A DNA stretch of 64,000 nucleotides, taken from NCBI RefSeq assembly GCF_023161665.1, contig NZ_JALNTW010000009.1, forward strand, positions 1 to 64,000, in the 5' to 3' direction. This document shows, piece after piece, positions 1-12,043 of this stretch. The first letter of the stretch is position 1. The number at the start of each line of letters is the position of its first letter. The notes beneath the pieces were generated by a model. That model ran no database searches, was not told the origin of the DNA, and saw only the letters and a program-made list of their open reading frames with translations. The position numbers and the translations under genes were made by a program. This DNA is from Shewanella sp. 1CM18E (lineage in GTDB: Bacteria; Pseudomonadota; Gammaproteobacteria; Enterobacterales; Shewanellaceae).

Positions 1-70
1 AGAAGTGAAACGCAATATCGCCGATGGTAGTGTGGGGTCTCCCCATGTGAGAGTAGGTCATTTCCAGGCG
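1..70 (+). rRNA. rrf: 5S ribosomal RNA, 3' part (cut by window edge)
   Basis: The first 70 bases match the 3' half of gammaproteobacterial 5S rRNA, including the GAAGTGAAACGC stretch, GCCGATGGTAGTGTGGGG, and the closing GAGAGTAGG...CCAGGCG strand. The 5' half lies outside the window. This is the end of an rRNA operon, which is closed by the terminator just downstream. The exact 3' end (about 68-72) is judged by eye. Confidence 0.93.
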
Positions 71-98
71 CCTATTTTACTCGTTAAGAGTAGTGAAG

Positions 99-125
99 AA
101 GCCACCTTATTAAGGTGGCTTTTTT
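99..125 (+). terminator. Rho-independent terminator of the rRNA operon
   Basis: A perfect inverted repeat AAGCCACCTTA/TAAGGTGGCTT is followed directly by a run of T. It lies about 30 bases after the 5S rRNA end, as expected for the end of an rrn operon. Confidence 0.9.
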
Positions 126-202
126 GCGTTTGGGCGTTTGTAAAATATTGAACGCTATCTTATCTGAATACAGCTACCCGTTAAGGTGACAACTTCACTT
201 AA

Positions 203-222
203 GGTAGGCATAAATGCCTACC
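203..222. repeat. Perfect short palindrome upstream of the 5S-like remnant
   Basis: GGTAGGCAT and ATGCCTACC form a 9-base perfect inverted repeat with almost no loop. It has no T-run, so it is not a terminator. A second GC-rich palindrome (CCCGC...GCGGG) follows at 232-249. Together they look like a small intergenic repeat cluster next to the rRNA operon. No coding function is seen. Confidence 0.5.
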
Positions 223-245
223 CCGATGTCATCCCGCCGCTGAGC

Positions 246-371
246 GGGGTCTCCGGCTTCGTAACAAGTTACTCGCGCTTTAAAGCCCTTGAATGCGTTG
301 CATCCAGAGCAGGGCTTCTCCGCCCCCATGTGTTCGCTGCGCGAACTACGAGAGTAGGTCATTTCCAGGCG
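246..371 (+). pseudogene. Disrupted second 5S rRNA tail
   Basis: Three blocks of the 5S 3' end recur here in the right order but interrupted: GGGGTCTCC at 246-254, CCCCATGTG at 324-332, and the final 22 bases of the 5S homologous stretch at 350-371. A 69-base and a 17-base insertion separate them. The 17-base insertion contains a GTTCGC/GCGAAC hairpin. The 5' two thirds of 5S are not recognisable upstream. This looks like a decayed or recombined second 5S copy behind the intact one. It is unlikely to give a functional 5S. Confidence 0.6.
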
Positions 372-383
372 GCAAATAACAAG

Positions 384-413
384 AAAGCCTGCTACCATGT
401 CGCGGGCTTTTTT
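384..413 (+). terminator. Terminator after the 5S-like remnant
   Basis: AAAGCCTGC pairs with GCGGGCTTT (one G-T pair) around a 9-base loop and runs into TTTTTT. It may be the original terminator of a duplicated 5S unit, and it would stop residual rRNA-operon transcription. From here to about 600 no gene or other structure was recognised. Confidence 0.7.
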
Positions 414-604
414 ACGTTTGTAATTTTTGCAATATCCTGCTTTTATAGATAAATCCTTATCCAAGAAATAGCACTTATACCATTTCATCTTAACACTTAG
501 TCATTTTTGCCGAATCTCTCCTGCATAGATTTTTAATACAACTCATTACTGTTTGGTAGAATCCAGAATACAGCTAACAGTATACGGTTGCTAAGGCAGC
601 CTTG

Positions 605-829
605 TACCAATCAGTATAAGAATTTGATCTACTCAGAACGTTTTTTGGCAAACTAATTCAAGGCGAATAACCGAAAGAATGGTTTATCCATTGTGAAGTT
701 ATTTAACGCTGAAGTAGGAAGCCAAAAGATCCAGAATGGCGAGTGTCATTAAAGCAGGAATCAGTTAATGATTTTGCTTCAGAGTTGCTAAATTCTGGCT
801 GAGCGACTAAATGTCTATGCTGATTGATA
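605..829 (-). mobile_element. Short non-coding inverted-repeat element (MITE-like), internally deleted copy
   Basis: The left end TACCAATCAGTATAA and the degenerate right end CTATGCTGATTGATA are inverted repeats of each other. The interior aligns along its length with the reverse complement of the element at 24092-24420: shared blocks include AATTTGATCTACTCAGA, GGCAAACTAATTCAAGGCGAA, CCAGAATGGCGAG and GACTAAATGT. About 104 interior bases of the longer copy are absent here. There is no open reading frame, so mobilisation would need a transposase supplied in trans. No clear target-site duplication is visible. Confidence 0.75.
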
Positions 830-840
830 TTACAGGCACA

Positions 841-867
841 AAAAAGCCAGAGCGGTGCTCTGGCTTT
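841..867 (-). terminator. Rho-independent terminator of the hemB operon
   Basis: AAAGCCAGAGC and GCTCTGGCTTT form an 11-bp stem with a 3-base loop. On the minus strand the stem is followed by a T-run (AAAAA at 841-845 on the plus strand). It lies 27 bases beyond the hemB stop codon. Confidence 0.9.
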
Positions 868-894
868 CTCGTTTCTATATAGTGTAAGAAGAGT

Positions 895-3801
<2,907 letters not shown>

Positions 3802-3802
<1 letters not shown>

Positions 3803-4596
3803 TAATTTTCTAAACCAAAAAAAGTTCGACTATTTGAGTACGTTTGTGCAGCAAAATCTTCAAGGTTTTGCTGTCTGAGCGTGGCAATGTATTGCGCTAT
3901 GTAGGGTAAATATTTAGGCTCGTTTTTACTCGATTTTGGCTTTGGTCGCATGCTTCGCGGTAAAAGGTAGGGACTATCTGTTTCTATTAATATTCTGTTA
4001 TTTGGGATGTCAGTAACAATAGAAGCAAGTTCCTGCCCTCGGCGCTCATCACAAACCCAACCAGTAACACCAAGGTATATGTCTTGCTCTATATAGGCAT
4101 CAAGTGACAGTTTATTACCGGTAAAACAATGCAGTAATGCCGCTGGCAGTTCATTGCGGAACTCTTTTAGTATAGCGATAAAATCTTCATGGGCATCACG
4201 TTCATGCATTAGTACTGGCATTTGCAGTTCAACGGCTAAGGCTAGCTGTTCAGAGAACGCTTTACGTTGCATATCTCGCGGAGAGAAGTCTCTGTTGTAA
4301 TCAAGACCACATTCCCCTATAGCAATAACACTAGAAGTGCTGGCTAGCTCGCGGATAGTCTGTGCGCTGTTGCTTTGCCATTGGCTTGCATGATGAGGGT
4401 GAATCCCAGCTGTACTATAAAGTTGTTTTGGGAATTGCTGACAAAGCTTGGCTGCTTGCTGGCTTTCTTCAATATGGCTGCCAATAACAACCATAGAGGT
4501 AACAGAGTGCGCCTTGGCATCATCAATAACACGTTGAATATCTTTTTCTAAAGAGCTGCCAATCAAATTGACAGCTATATCCATATATTGGGGCAT
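3802..4596 (-). CDS. tatD: TatD-family metal-dependent DNase
   Basis: Cytosolic TIM-barrel amidohydrolase-fold nuclease of the TatD family, 264 residues. E. coli TatD is a Mg-dependent 3'-5' exonuclease involved in oxidative DNA repair. Family motifs are seen in order: AGIHPHH, GECGLDYNRDFS, MHERDAHEDF, LHCFTG, GVTGWVCDERRG and ETDSPYLLPR. As in E. coli TatD, the N-terminal HxH of other family members is absent. The first ATG overlaps the previous stop as TAATG. An ATG four codons later aligns better with the usual start, and neither has a clear ribosome-binding site. It lies next to the ubi/tat cluster as in many gammaproteobacteria, although TatD is not needed for Tat export. Confidence 0.94.
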
Positions 4597-5105
4597 TATT
4601 TTAAACGCTTCACTCGAATAGTGGTATTGCGGTCATCAGTACCAAGCATGAAGGAGCCTAGGGCTGCTTTTTCGATAAACACTTTTTGCTCTGCTTTAAT
4701 TCTGTAACTGCGGCTGTCTGTTTGTTTCCAAACTTGTCCATTGTTAAATGAAATCTTTAATGCACCGTAGGGGTCTTTAGTGACTTTATCGACTTCTAAA
4801 TAGATTTTGCTGACTTCGTCTTCTTCTGCTTTTTTCACTTTGCCAAAGCTGTCTTCTACAGAGCTTTCAGTTGTAGCGGCTAAAGCCACTGCAGCTGTTG
4901 GCGCTGTAACCGCGATAGCTTCAGTTGTCATACTTGTTTTGGTTTGTGGGCCTAAAGAAGATGAGAGCTTGTCGTAACAGATTAGGCGATCTAGCTTGTC
5001 TTGTATTGCAGCGCACTGTGATAGTTGGCTTTCTAATGATGCATGGGCTGCGGTTGAGATAAATAATGATGCAACACTGAGTAGGATTAAACGAGGCTTG
5101 ATCAT
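4596..5105 (-). CDS. Small exported protein of unknown function
   Basis: 169 residues with a clear signal peptide (hydrophobic stretch ending near AHA at residues 20-22), so probably periplasmic. The mature N-terminus has a compact cysteine motif, CAAIQDKLDRLICYDKL. This C-x(n)-D-x-x-RL-x-CYD pattern recurs in exported gammaproteobacterial proteins, some annotated as type VI-associated, but no type VI genes are near. An alanine/threonine-rich linker (about 60-90) leads to a C-terminal beta-rich segment (about 100-169) ending in basic residues. It is the first gene of the tatD-cyclase-hemB operon. The function is not recognised. Confidence 0.8.
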   Translation of the reverse strand: MIKPRLILLSVASLFISTAAHASLESQLSQCAAIQDKLDRLICYDKLSSSLGPQTKTSMTTEAIAVTAPTAAVALAATTESSVEDSFGKVKKAEEDEVSKIYLEVDKVTKDPYGALKISFNNGQVWKQTDSRSYRIKAEQKVFIEKAALGSFMLGTDDRNTTIRVKRLK

Positions 5106-5208
5106 CTGTAACTTCCTTTTATTTTTATAAAGCAGGCTTGTAGCTGATTTTACATTTTATTAGGTTAATTGAAACCGCAAAATCAATTTGTACAGCTGTT
5201 ATAAAAAC

Positions 5209-5254
5209 AAAAAAGGTACTATCTGAGCCTGTTAAGGACAAGATAATACCTTTT
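5209..5254 (-). terminator. Probable terminator of the ubi-tat operon
   Basis: On the minus strand an imperfect hairpin (AAAAGGTATTATCT with AGATAGTACCTTTT) is followed by a T-rich stretch. It lies just beyond the tatC stop codon. Confidence 0.6.
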
Positions 5255-5277
5255 CATAAGATGATTAAAGAAGTGGA

Positions 5278-6045
5278 TTACGATTCAGATTCTTTCTGCT
5301 CGTCTCTTTCTTCGTTTTCGTCATCTTCTTCATTGTCTTTACTGTAAAAACGCGCGGCAATTAACCCACCTTCAAACAGAATTAGCATTGGAATCGCTAA
5401 CATTGTTTGCGAGATGATATCTGGTGGTGTTAGTAGCATACCAATAACGAATGCACCGACCACGATATATGGGCGTTTTTCTTTGAGGTCTGCTGGAGTT
5501 GTTACGCCAGCCCAACATAAAAGCACAACGGCTACAGGGATCTCAAAGGCTAAACCAAAAGCAAAAAACAGTTTTAGGATAAAGCTTAGGTAACTACTAA
5601 TATCGGTAGCGACTTCAACACCGTCCGGTGCAACGCTGGTAAAGAACCCAAATACAACTGGGAATACAATATAGTAGGCAAAAGCGATACCTAAATAGAA
5701 CAATAACGTACTGCTGGCTAGCAGTGGCACAACCAAACGTTTTTCATGTTTATATAGGCCAGGCGCGACAAATGACCAAACTTGATAAAGAACATAGGGG
5801 ACAGCTACAAAAAACGATAGCACCAATGTTAATTTGAATGGGGCAAAAAATGGCGCTGCAACATCCGTTGCAATCATACTGCTTGATTCAGGCAAAGCTT
5901 GCATCAAGGGCGTGGCCATATAATGGTAAATATCGTTGGCCCAATATACCAAACCAATAAACACCAAAAGAACACTACCAATTGCTTTTAGTAACTTGGT
6001 GCGTAACTCAAGCAAATGGCTGATTAATGGCTGCTGTTGTGACAT
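5278..6045 (-). CDS. tatC: Twin-arginine translocase subunit TatC
   Basis: Inner-membrane receptor subunit that, with TatB, binds twin-arginine signal peptides of folded proteins. It has 255 residues and six hydrophobic segments. Family motifs include the N-terminal [12 protein letters not shown], the first periplasmic loop ending in PFFAPFKLT, the [11 protein letters not shown] segment and GMLLTPPD. The highly acidic tail after about residue 233 (rich in E and D) is cytoplasmic and longer than needed for function. It is the last gene of tatABC, 3 bases after tatB. Confidence 0.97.
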   Translation of the reverse strand: MSQQQPLISHLLELRTKLLKAIGSVLLVFIGLVYWANDIYHYMATPLMQALPESSSMIATDVAAPFFAPFKLTLVLSFFVAVPYVLYQVWSFVAPGLYKHEKRLVVPLLASSTLLFYLGIAFAYYIVFPVVFGFFTSVAPDGVEVATDISSYLSFILKLFFAFGLAFEIPVAVVLLCWAGVTTPADLKEKRPYIVVGAFVIGMLLTPPDIISQTMLAIPMLILFEGGLIAARFYSKDNEEDDENEERDEQKESES

Positions 6046-6048
6046 GGA

Positions 6049-6447
6049 CTACCCGTTAGGTTTGTCTGAATTAGCACTTGTTGTCGAGCTTGTCTCTGCA
6101 GTTGATGTTTCTTTGGCTGGAGTAGTATCTTTCGCCGCTGGAACGTCTTCTACTTGATAAGGACGATTAACAGATTGAGCCGCTTCTTTTAATTGATCGA
6201 TTGAATCCTGTAACTCTGGAGAGAGGTTTTTTAAACCCTGACTCTCTGCATTTTTCAAATCAGAGTGCAGTTGCTCAATTTTAAGCTCCTGCTCTAATTC
6301 GTCTTTTACTGAGTTAGCCATCTTTTTCATGGCGCGGATCCAGCTAGAAATTGAGCGCACAGCAGTTGGGAGTCTTTCAGGGCCAAGTACTACTAGGCCC
6401 AAGATCCCAATCAGCAGCAACTCCATAAAGCCGATACCGTCGAACAT
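6049..6447 (-). CDS. tatB: Sec-independent translocase protein TatB
   Basis: Single-span inner-membrane protein that forms the twin-arginine signal-peptide receptor with TatC. Of 132 residues, the first 20 form the membrane helix ([20 protein letters not shown]), followed by the GPERLP hinge and a long amphipathic, charged helix. The tail is rich in S, T, A and E. The GPERLP form and the acidic E8 separate it from TatA. The gene sits 6 bases after tatA. Confidence 0.97.
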   Translation of the reverse strand: MFDGIGFMELLLIGILGLVVLGPERLPTAVRSISSWIRAMKKMANSVKDELEQELKIEQLHSDLKNAESQGLKNLSPELQDSIDQLKEAAQSVNRPYQVEDVPAAKDTTPAKETSTAETSSTTSANSDKPNG

Positions 6448-6453
6448 AGTCGA

Positions 6454-6723
6454 TTACGCCTGTTCTTTGCCTTTAGACTCAGCTTTTTTTTCAGCTGTCT
6501 CAGCAACTTTTGCAGTTTCTGTCACTTTTGCAGCGTCAGCAGCTGGTTTGTCAGTTGCGTTATCTTCTAAAGCCTTCTTTTCTTCTTCAGAAGACATGGC
6601 GTTTTTAAAGCCTTTAACTGCACCACCTAAATCGCCGCCTAGTGAACGTAACTTCTTAGTTCCAAACAATAATACGACAATTAAAGCAATAATAAGAAGT
6701 TGCCAAATACTAATGCCACCCAT
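6454..6723 (-). CDS. tatA: Sec-independent translocase protein TatA
   Basis: Pore-forming or membrane-thinning subunit of the Tat system. It has 89 residues, with an N-terminal membrane helix ([20 protein letters not shown]), the FGTKKLR hinge and an amphipathic helix ([16 protein letters not shown]). The tail is charged and repetitive in A, K and E. It follows ubiB by about 60 bases on the same strand and starts tatABC. Confidence 0.97.
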   Translation of the reverse strand: MGGISIWQLLIIALIVVLLFGTKKLRSLGGDLGGAVKGFKNAMSSEEEKKALEDNATDKPAADAAKVTETAKVAETAEKKAESKGKEQA

Positions 6724-6783
6724 GGATGAATCCTCTTAATTAGATACTGGTTCTATTATGAACCTTTGGTTATTTAGGTCTAG

Positions 6784-8433
6784 CTAAATTTTGCGATTCT
6801 TTGGTCTAGATCGCCATCCGAGCACCCACAGAGTGAGGCCTATGCCAATACTGCCATAAGAGGCCCATAGTGTAGCGTCTTGGTTTAACAAAATAGTGCC
6901 ACAGATCACTAAAACAGCCGATGTAATCAAAAGATAGTTACTTTTATGAGCTTTTTGTTGATGTTTGAGATACCGATCTAACAAATTATTTTGATTTTTA
7001 GATAGGTTGCGGCCCATTTTCAGGTTGTCATAGATTAATTCTGGCAATTCTGGTAAATGCTCAGCCCAGTATGGTAACTGTTGCTTAACTTTTGCCGCCA
7101 TCGCTTTAGGGCCAACTTGCTCAGCCATCCATTGCTCTAAAAATGGCTTGGCTGTTTGCCATAAGTCTAGTTGCGGATAAAGCTGGCGGCCAAGACCTTC
7201 AATATAAAGTAAGGTTTTTTCAAGTAGTACGAGCTGTGGTTGCACTACCATGTCAAATCGTCGAGCGGTTCTGAATAGTTCCAGTAAAACATGGCCAAAG
7301 GAAATTTCATCGAGTGGCTTATTGAACATAGGTTCGCAAACCACTTTTACTGCTTGCTCAAAAGCTGCAACGTCAGTATCGGCTGATACCCAGCCCGACT
7401 CGATATATAGTTGTGCAATGCGGCGATAGTCACGATTAAAGAAAGCTAAGAAGTTCTCGGCAAGATAGCGCTTATCTTCATCGGTGAGGGTTCCCATAAT
7501 GCCGCAGTCCAAACCGATATAGAAAGGATCGTTGGGGTGCTCACGACTGACAAAAATATTGCCAGGGTGCATATCTGCATGGAAAAAGTTGTCACGAAAT
7601 ACTTGCGTGAAGAACAGTTCGACACCGCGTTCTGCAAGCAGCTTTAAATTAGTGCCTTGTGCTTCAAGTGCCGCTTTATCAGATACCGGCACCCCTTCAA
7701 TACGCTCCATTACAATTAAACGTGTGAAGCATAGATCTTCATACATGTATGGGATGTAAAGTGCATTGGAATCAATAAAGTTGTTGCGCAGTTTTATTGC
7801 ATTTAAGGCTTCAAGCTTAAGATTAAGCTCACCCTCAATAGTTGTGCGGTAATCTTCAACCACTTCAGCAGGGCGCAGGCGGTTATTTGCGCCAAGTAAG
7901 CTTTCTAGAAAGTCAGCTGCTTGTGACATCAATAAAATGTCAGCATGTACCTTTTGCTCAACGTCTGGGCGCAGCACTTTTAGTACAACGCTAGCGCCGT
8001 TTGATTTCAGTGTTGCTGTATGGACTTGAGAGATAGACGCAGAAGCAAGAGGTGTGTCATCAAAGTTGTCAAAGTAGCTTTCAATTGGTGCGCCGAGTTC
8101 GGCTTCAATAGATGCTCGAGCGATAGCAGAGTCAAAAGGCGGTACCCTGTCTTGCAGCATGGCGAGCTCTTCAGCCCACTCGTCAGATAACAAGTCACGG
8201 CGAGTCGACAGCATTTGGCCAAATTTAATGTAAACCGGCCCAAGCTCTTGCATGGCAAGCTTTAAGCGTTCGCCACCGACTTTATCTTTGTGTTTGTTAC
8301 CTAACCAGAAAAAGCAACCCCTTAACAGTTTGAAGTACCAAGGCGTTAACTTAGAAGGGATTAAGTCATCTAATCCGTAATGCAATGCAGTACGAATGAC
8401 GTGATAAGCGCGCCTGATACTTTTTACTGTCAT
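6784..8433 (-). CDS. ubiB: Ubiquinone biosynthesis protein UbiB (ADCK/ABC1 family)
   Basis: Atypical protein-kinase-like ATPase needed for coenzyme Q synthesis, 549 residues. The KxGQ motif ([15 protein letters not shown]), the alanine-rich loop in place of a P-loop ([11 protein letters not shown]), the [10 protein letters not shown] lysine strand and the catalytic-like [11 protein letters not shown] are visible. Two hydrophobic segments at the C-terminus (about 497-540) anchor it in the inner membrane. Its start overlaps the ubiJ stop by 4 bases (ATGA), indicating coupled translation. Confidence 0.97.
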   Translation of the reverse strand: MTVKSIRRAYHVIRTALHYGLDDLIPSKLTPWYFKLLRGCFFWLGNKHKDKVGGERLKLAMQELGPVYIKFGQMLSTRRDLLSDEWAEELAMLQDRVPPFDSAIARASIEAELGAPIESYFDNFDDTPLASASISQVHTATLKSNGASVVLKVLRPDVEQKVHADILLMSQAADFLESLLGANNRLRPAEVVEDYRTTIEGELNLKLEALNAIKLRNNFIDSNALYIPYMYEDLCFTRLIVMERIEGVPVSDKAALEAQGTNLKLLAERGVELFFTQVFRDNFFHADMHPGNIFVSREHPNDPFYIGLDCGIMGTLTDEDKRYLAENFLAFFNRDYRRIAQLYIESGWVSADTDVAAFEQAVKVVCEPMFNKPLDEISFGHVLLELFRTARRFDMVVQPQLVLLEKTLLYIEGLGRQLYPQLDLWQTAKPFLEQWMAEQVGPKAMAAKVKQQLPYWAEHLPELPELIYDNLKMGRNLSKNQNNLLDRYLKHQQKAHKSNYLLITSAVLVICGTILLNQDATLWASYGSIGIGLTLWVLGWRSRPKNRKI

Positions 8434-9053
8434 GGTTTCATCTTTACCCTGTTAATAAGCTGGTCTACTCGTGTTGATACTGCGTCTACATCGGTCGCAA
8501 GGTCGTCGATTTTGTCGCTTAGGTGTATGTATTCGAGTTTATGGGGAGCGAGTCGATATTCTTCAGTCGTTAGCTGGCCAAGGTGTGAGCGGGTTTTACG
8601 CAACACATTGGTTAGATCACTCTTAGCCTGTTTGAAACCTTGGCTAATGAAGTGTGTTGGCACATCGCCAATATAGCGTGATAAAGGCTCTGAAAAATCG
8701 ACATCGATTTGTTGCATATAATGGCTAAAAGTCTGTAACAGACTTAAATCGCCTTCTAGGCTAAGTTTGTCTTGCTTGATCAACTCGGTAAGGTTGGCAC
8801 CTTCTGTAAGTTGATAAAGCGTGGTTACGTCAGCATTAACTTTGGTGGTGACTTCGCCTTCGTAACGAGAAAAGACTTGGATCTCTTTGGCAAACAAAAA
8901 GTATAGCGGCCAATTGAGTTGAGAAAGTTGGATGCAAAGAACTTTGCCATGCAGACTACGCAGCTTAGCGTAGTCTTCTGGAGATTGTGAGATCAGTTTA
9001 TTTAAACTGATCTCAATCGCGGCGCAGGCAATTAATGGCAGGTCACGAGACAT
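8430..9053 (-). CDS. ubiJ: Ubiquinone biosynthesis accessory factor UbiJ
   Basis: SCP2-domain lipid-binding protein that, with UbiK, scaffolds the soluble ubiquinone-synthesis complex. Of 207 residues, about 15-115 form the SCP2 fold (pattern ...[12 protein letters not shown]...). The C-terminal part, ending [16 protein letters not shown], looks like a coiled coil. It lies between ubiE and ubiB as in E. coli, 11 bases after ubiE and overlapping ubiB. Sequence conservation is modest in this family, so position carries much of the assignment. Confidence 0.92.
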   Translation of the reverse strand: MSRDLPLIACAAIEISLNKLISQSPEDYAKLRSLHGKVLCIQLSQLNWPLYFLFAKEIQVFSRYEGEVTTKVNADVTTLYQLTEGANLTELIKQDKLSLEGDLSLLQTFSHYMQQIDVDFSEPLSRYIGDVPTHFISQGFKQAKSDLTNVLRKTRSHLGQLTTEEYRLAPHKLEYIHLSDKIDDLATDVDAVSTRVDQLINRVKMKP

Positions 9054-9064
9054 AGCGAGTCCAA

Positions 9065-9820
9065 TCAGAATTTATAACCCTTGTGTAAGGCTACGATACC
9101 GTCAGTCATGTTGGTGTAGTTGACTTGCTCAAAGCCAGCCGTTTCCATCATTTGCTTTAGTGTCTCTTGATCTGGATGCATACGAATTGATTCCGCTAGG
9201 TATTCGTAGCTGTCTGCATCTTGGGTGATTAAAGAGCCCATTTTTGGTAGCACTTTAAAGCTATACAGGTCGTACACTTTACGCATAATTTCATGCTGAG
9301 GTCTTGAGAACTCAAGCACCAATAGCTTTCCGCCAGGCTTTAGTACGCGCAACATAGAGGCAATAGCAGCATCTTTATCAGTTACATTTCGCAGACCAAA
9401 AGCGATAGTAATGATGTCGAAGTGGTTGTCTGGAAAAGGTAAAGCTTCAGCATTGGCTTGTACGTAATTAACGTTACCAACAATGCCTTTATCTCTTAAC
9501 TTTTCACGGCCAACTTTCAGCATAGAATCGTTAATGTCTGCTAACGTAACTTGGCCAGTCTCACCGACGATGCGAGAGAATTTAGCCGTTAAGTCACCAG
9601 TACCGCCAGCAAGATCCAGTACTTTCATACCAGGACGTGCGCCAGCGCTTTCAATTGTAAAACGCTTCCACATGCGGTGGATACCGAAAGACATTACGTC
9701 GTTCATAATGTCGTACTTTGCTGCGACAGAATGGAATACGCCAGCAACCATGTCGGCTTTCTTCTCTGCTTCAATGGTTTTATAACCGAAGTGAGTGCTC
9801 TTTGGAGTGTCGTCTGACAT
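9065..9820 (-). CDS. ubiE: Ubiquinone/menaquinone C-methyltransferase UbiE
   Basis: SAM-dependent methyltransferase acting in both quinone pathways (2-polyprenyl-6-methoxy-1,4-benzoquinol and demethylmenaquinol). It has 251 residues. Family signatures are the [18 protein letters not shown] stretch, SAM motif [11 protein letters not shown] and the later [12 protein letters not shown]. Methylation of both quinones suits a respiratory generalist using naphthoquinones as well as ubiquinone. First gene of the ubiE-ubiJ-ubiB-tatABC operon; its promoter should lie in the 9821-10024 gap. Confidence 0.97.
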   Translation of the reverse strand: MSDDTPKSTHFGYKTIEAEKKADMVAGVFHSVAAKYDIMNDVMSFGIHRMWKRFTIESAGARPGMKVLDLAGGTGDLTAKFSRIVGETGQVTLADINDSMLKVGREKLRDKGIVGNVNYVQANAEALPFPDNHFDIITIAFGLRNVTDKDAAIASMLRVLKPGGKLLVLEFSRPQHEIMRKVYDLYSFKVLPKMGSLITQDADSYEYLAESIRMHPDQETLKQMMETAGFEQVNYTNMTDGIVALHKGYKF

Positions 9821-9937
9821 CTATCTGTTCCTATAACGTTAGCGAATAATTTGTTGCGATTGTATGTCATCACAGCGGATTGCTGAATCTTTCATCTATC
9901 ACTCTGTGACGAAGGTTAACTATCCGTTTGAGGATAA

Positions 9938-9985
9938 TAAAAAAATGCGCTATTACGCAGGCTATCGCAAAATTGACAGCGCATT
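9938..9985 (-). terminator. Possible terminator of the arginase-family gene
   Basis: AATGCGCT and AGCGCATT form an 8-bp stem around a long loop (about 26 bases). On the minus strand the stem is followed by a T-rich run. The long loop makes it a weaker candidate. Confidence 0.45.
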
Positions 9986-10024
9986 ACACCACACTATTTA
10001 GCAATGTTGAATAATTATTACTGT

Positions 10025-11059
10025 CTACAAAGCATTTATACGTGCGTTGATATAAGAGTAGATCAATTCGCTTATGCTCTGACCTGTTTCGCGGTGGCCT
10101 GCGGCTTCTCCTGCTACGTGGCAGCTAGGCGCAGCTTCCGCTAAATGTAAGTATACACTCGGGCAGTGCTTAGCTATGTAATTTACATATTTGAGTGCAT
10201 CTAATAGCGGGATCCCGGCAGCAGTTGAGGCGCTGCTTGGCATATTGGTGATCGCATCAAGGTCGAGCTCAATTGCAACTGGCAGTTGCGTATTATTCAG
10301 CTGTTTGGCAATTTGTTTTAGTGCCGTCTCTAGGCTGAGTTCTTGGCGAACCCAGATTTGTTGCAGGCTGTGCCAGTGACCACCAAAAGTTTCTAGCTGT
10401 TGTAAGGTAGTTTCGCTATTTTTAAGCTCATGCAAACCTAGTACATGATAGTAACCCAAGGCACCTGAGGCGGCGGCATAGCTAAAACCATTGCCACTGT
10501 GACGACCTTCTTTGGGTCTAAAGTCAGAATGGGGATCTAGGTTAACGGCTGCAAGTGGGCGTTTAAAGCTGGTTTTAGCTGCCATCAGTAAGCCATAAGC
10601 GTTGTTATGACCACCACCAATTACAATAGGCTCTAGCCCTGATTCAAATACTGCTGATAACACCTTTATCACACGCTCATCTAGATTCGATACTTGCTCT
10701 CTTAGCTGCTCAGCACTGCTATTAGCATCAAGTTGTAGATCTTGAGTACTGATTTGACCTAACACTAAACACTGTTGGCCGTTGAGAAAGCGATTCGATT
10801 GTAGATTTAGAAATTGCGCCATAGCACTTTCAAAGGCATTGGTTGCGCCGCCGCGACCAAGGTTTGCTCTTGGGCCAATATCTTCACCAATACCTAAAAT
10901 AACAAAACGTGCGCCATTGGTTTTAGCTTGGCTTAAATTGTCTGCAAGACTTTGGGCTGCGCTTGCAAGTTGTACTTGTTGACCAAGTTTAGTTTCACCA
11001 TCGCGAGTGCTAAGTAGGCTGTGTCGATTATCTTCAGTGAATAACGATAGGTTCAGCAT
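10025..11059 (-). CDS. Arginase/formimidoylglutamase-family ureohydrolase
   Basis: 344-residue manganese-dependent ureohydrolase of the arginase superfamily, closest in overall form to formimidoylglutamase (HutG, histidine breakdown). Metal-binding motifs are GGGHNNAYG, NLDPHSDFR and the C-terminal ELDLDAI. Substrate cannot be fixed by eye: no other hut genes flank it, so agmatinase- or arginase-like roles stay possible. The gene stands alone between rraA and ubiE, with its own possible terminator. Confidence 0.82.
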   Translation of the reverse strand: MLNLSLFTEDNRHSLLSTRDGETKLGQQVQLASAAQSLADNLSQAKTNGARFVILGIGEDIGPRANLGRGGATNAFESAMAQFLNLQSNRFLNGQQCLVLGQISTQDLQLDANSSAEQLREQVSNLDERVIKVLSAVFESGLEPIVIGGGHNNAYGLLMAAKTSFKRPLAAVNLDPHSDFRPKEGRHSGNGFSYAAASGALGYYHVLGLHELKNSETTLQQLETFGGHWHSLQQIWVRQELSLETALKQIAKQLNNTQLPVAIELDLDAITNMPSSASTAAGIPLLDALKYVNYIAKHCPSVYLHLAEAAPSCHVAGEAAGHRETGQSISELIYSYINARINAL

Positions 11060-11154
11060 AATATTATTCTTATTGTTAGCTTTGATGTGACCTAGTTTAA
11101 GCTGATAATTTTTGCCTGCAAGTCATAGTGATTTTAGTGGGATAATTTAGATGT

Positions 11155-11182
11155 AAAAAAGCCAGTCACGGAGACTGGCTTT
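11155..11182 (-). terminator. Rho-independent terminator of rraA
   Basis: AAAGCCAGTC and GACTGGCTTT form a 10-bp stem. On the minus strand a T-run (AAAAAA at 11155-11160 on the plus strand) follows. It lies about 33 bases after the rraA stop. Confidence 0.88.
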
Positions 11183-11215
11183 AAATGAGTATAACGCTGG
11201 TGGAAATCGTTAGAT

Positions 11216-11701
11216 TTAATCGATATCTAACGGCTCTGGCGAGAGGATGATGCCTGTGTTGTCGGCATAAACATGATCACCAGGTAAGAAAGTTACACCG
11301 CCGAAGTTAACCGGGATCTCTAGTTCACCAACAGCATTGCTGTCTGCACCAACAGGAATTGAGGCTAACGCCTGAATACCGATATCTAAATCTTCCAATG
11401 CATCAACGTCACGTACTGTGCCGTAAACGATAATGCCTTCCCAGTTGTTCTCTACCGCTTTAGCTGCAATGGTTGCATCTAACAGGGCGCGACGAAGTGA
11501 GCCACCGCCATCAATTAGGAGTACCTTGCCTTCACCATCTTCTTGAACTGCATCGATGATAAGACCATTGTCTTCAAAACACTTAATGGTGCTAATTGAA
11601 CCACCAAAAGAGTTACAACCCCCATAATTACTGAACATGGGTTCGACAACATCAACAACATCGATATAAGTGTCACAAAGTTCTGAGGTGTTGTATTCCA
11701 T
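11216..11701 (-). CDS. rraA: Regulator of ribonuclease E activity A
   Basis: RraA binds RNase E and inhibits it, changing global mRNA decay in E. coli. The protein has 161 residues from the ATG at 11701, identical in length to E. coli RraA, with AGGAG 7 bases upstream; the frame is open further upstream but that start has no support. Family features are the [12 protein letters not shown] start, GGCNSFGG and the GTVRDVDAL segment. RraA is a menG-like fold but not a methyltransferase. It is transcribed alone. Confidence 0.95.
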   Translation of the reverse strand: MEYNTSELCDTYIDVVDVVEPMFSNYGGCNSFGGSISTIKCFEDNGLIIDAVQEDGEGKVLLIDGGGSLRRALLDATIAAKAVENNWEGIIVYGTVRDVDALEDLDIGIQALASIPVGADSNAVGELEIPVNFGGVTFLPGDHVYADNTGIILSPEPLDID

Positions 11702-11983
11702 AAGAACACTCCTGATAGATAGAGACGCCCAGCTGCCCGAGCAAACAAGTAATTGCACTCAGTATATAAGGGATTCTTAAAAAGAAAAGCGTTATCAATC
11801 ACGCAATTGCCTAATAACAATACACTCGGCACTACTGTAGTAATATTTCTTCGGTTTGGTTAAATAAAACACTAAAATATGATTTGAGTCATTATATGAC
11901 GGTTTTTTATTACAGTTTTTGCGCGTCTTTGTTATCATGGTGTCGATTAAAATCGGTATAAACATTAAATTTTACCCGCTTTA

Positions 11984-12043
11984 GGGGCACGGAACCCCCA
12001 ATTAGCTTAGGGAAGGCATAAGGCCTACAAAAGGTGCCTTATG
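11984..12043 (+). promoter_or_regulatory. Structured leader with start codon in a hairpin
   Basis: Two hairpins precede the small membrane-protein gene: GGGG/CCCC at 11984-11998, and a perfect 8-bp stem CATAAGGC (12017-12024) with GCCTTATG (12036-12043). The second stem's 3' arm contains the ATG start codon, and its loop carries the likely Shine-Dalgarno AAAGG. This suggests translational control, but no known riboswitch class is recognised. The rest of the 11702-12040 gap should hold the rraA promoter; nothing else was seen in it. Confidence 0.5.

Noticed and set aside
186-488. Overlapping open frames on both strands near the rRNA operon end
   Set aside because: They run through the 5S-like remnant, palindromes and terminator, have no recognised domain and no convincing ribosome-binding site.
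6329-6739. 136-codon open frame antisense to tatA and tatB
   Set aside because: It mirrors the codon bias of two well-supported tat genes and has no family resemblance.
11984-12002. Resemblance of the GC hairpin with an ACGG loop to a mini-ykkC (guanidine-II) riboswitch arm
   Set aside because: The loop is not a simple ACGR tetraloop and the second hairpin lacks the ACGR loop that the class requires.
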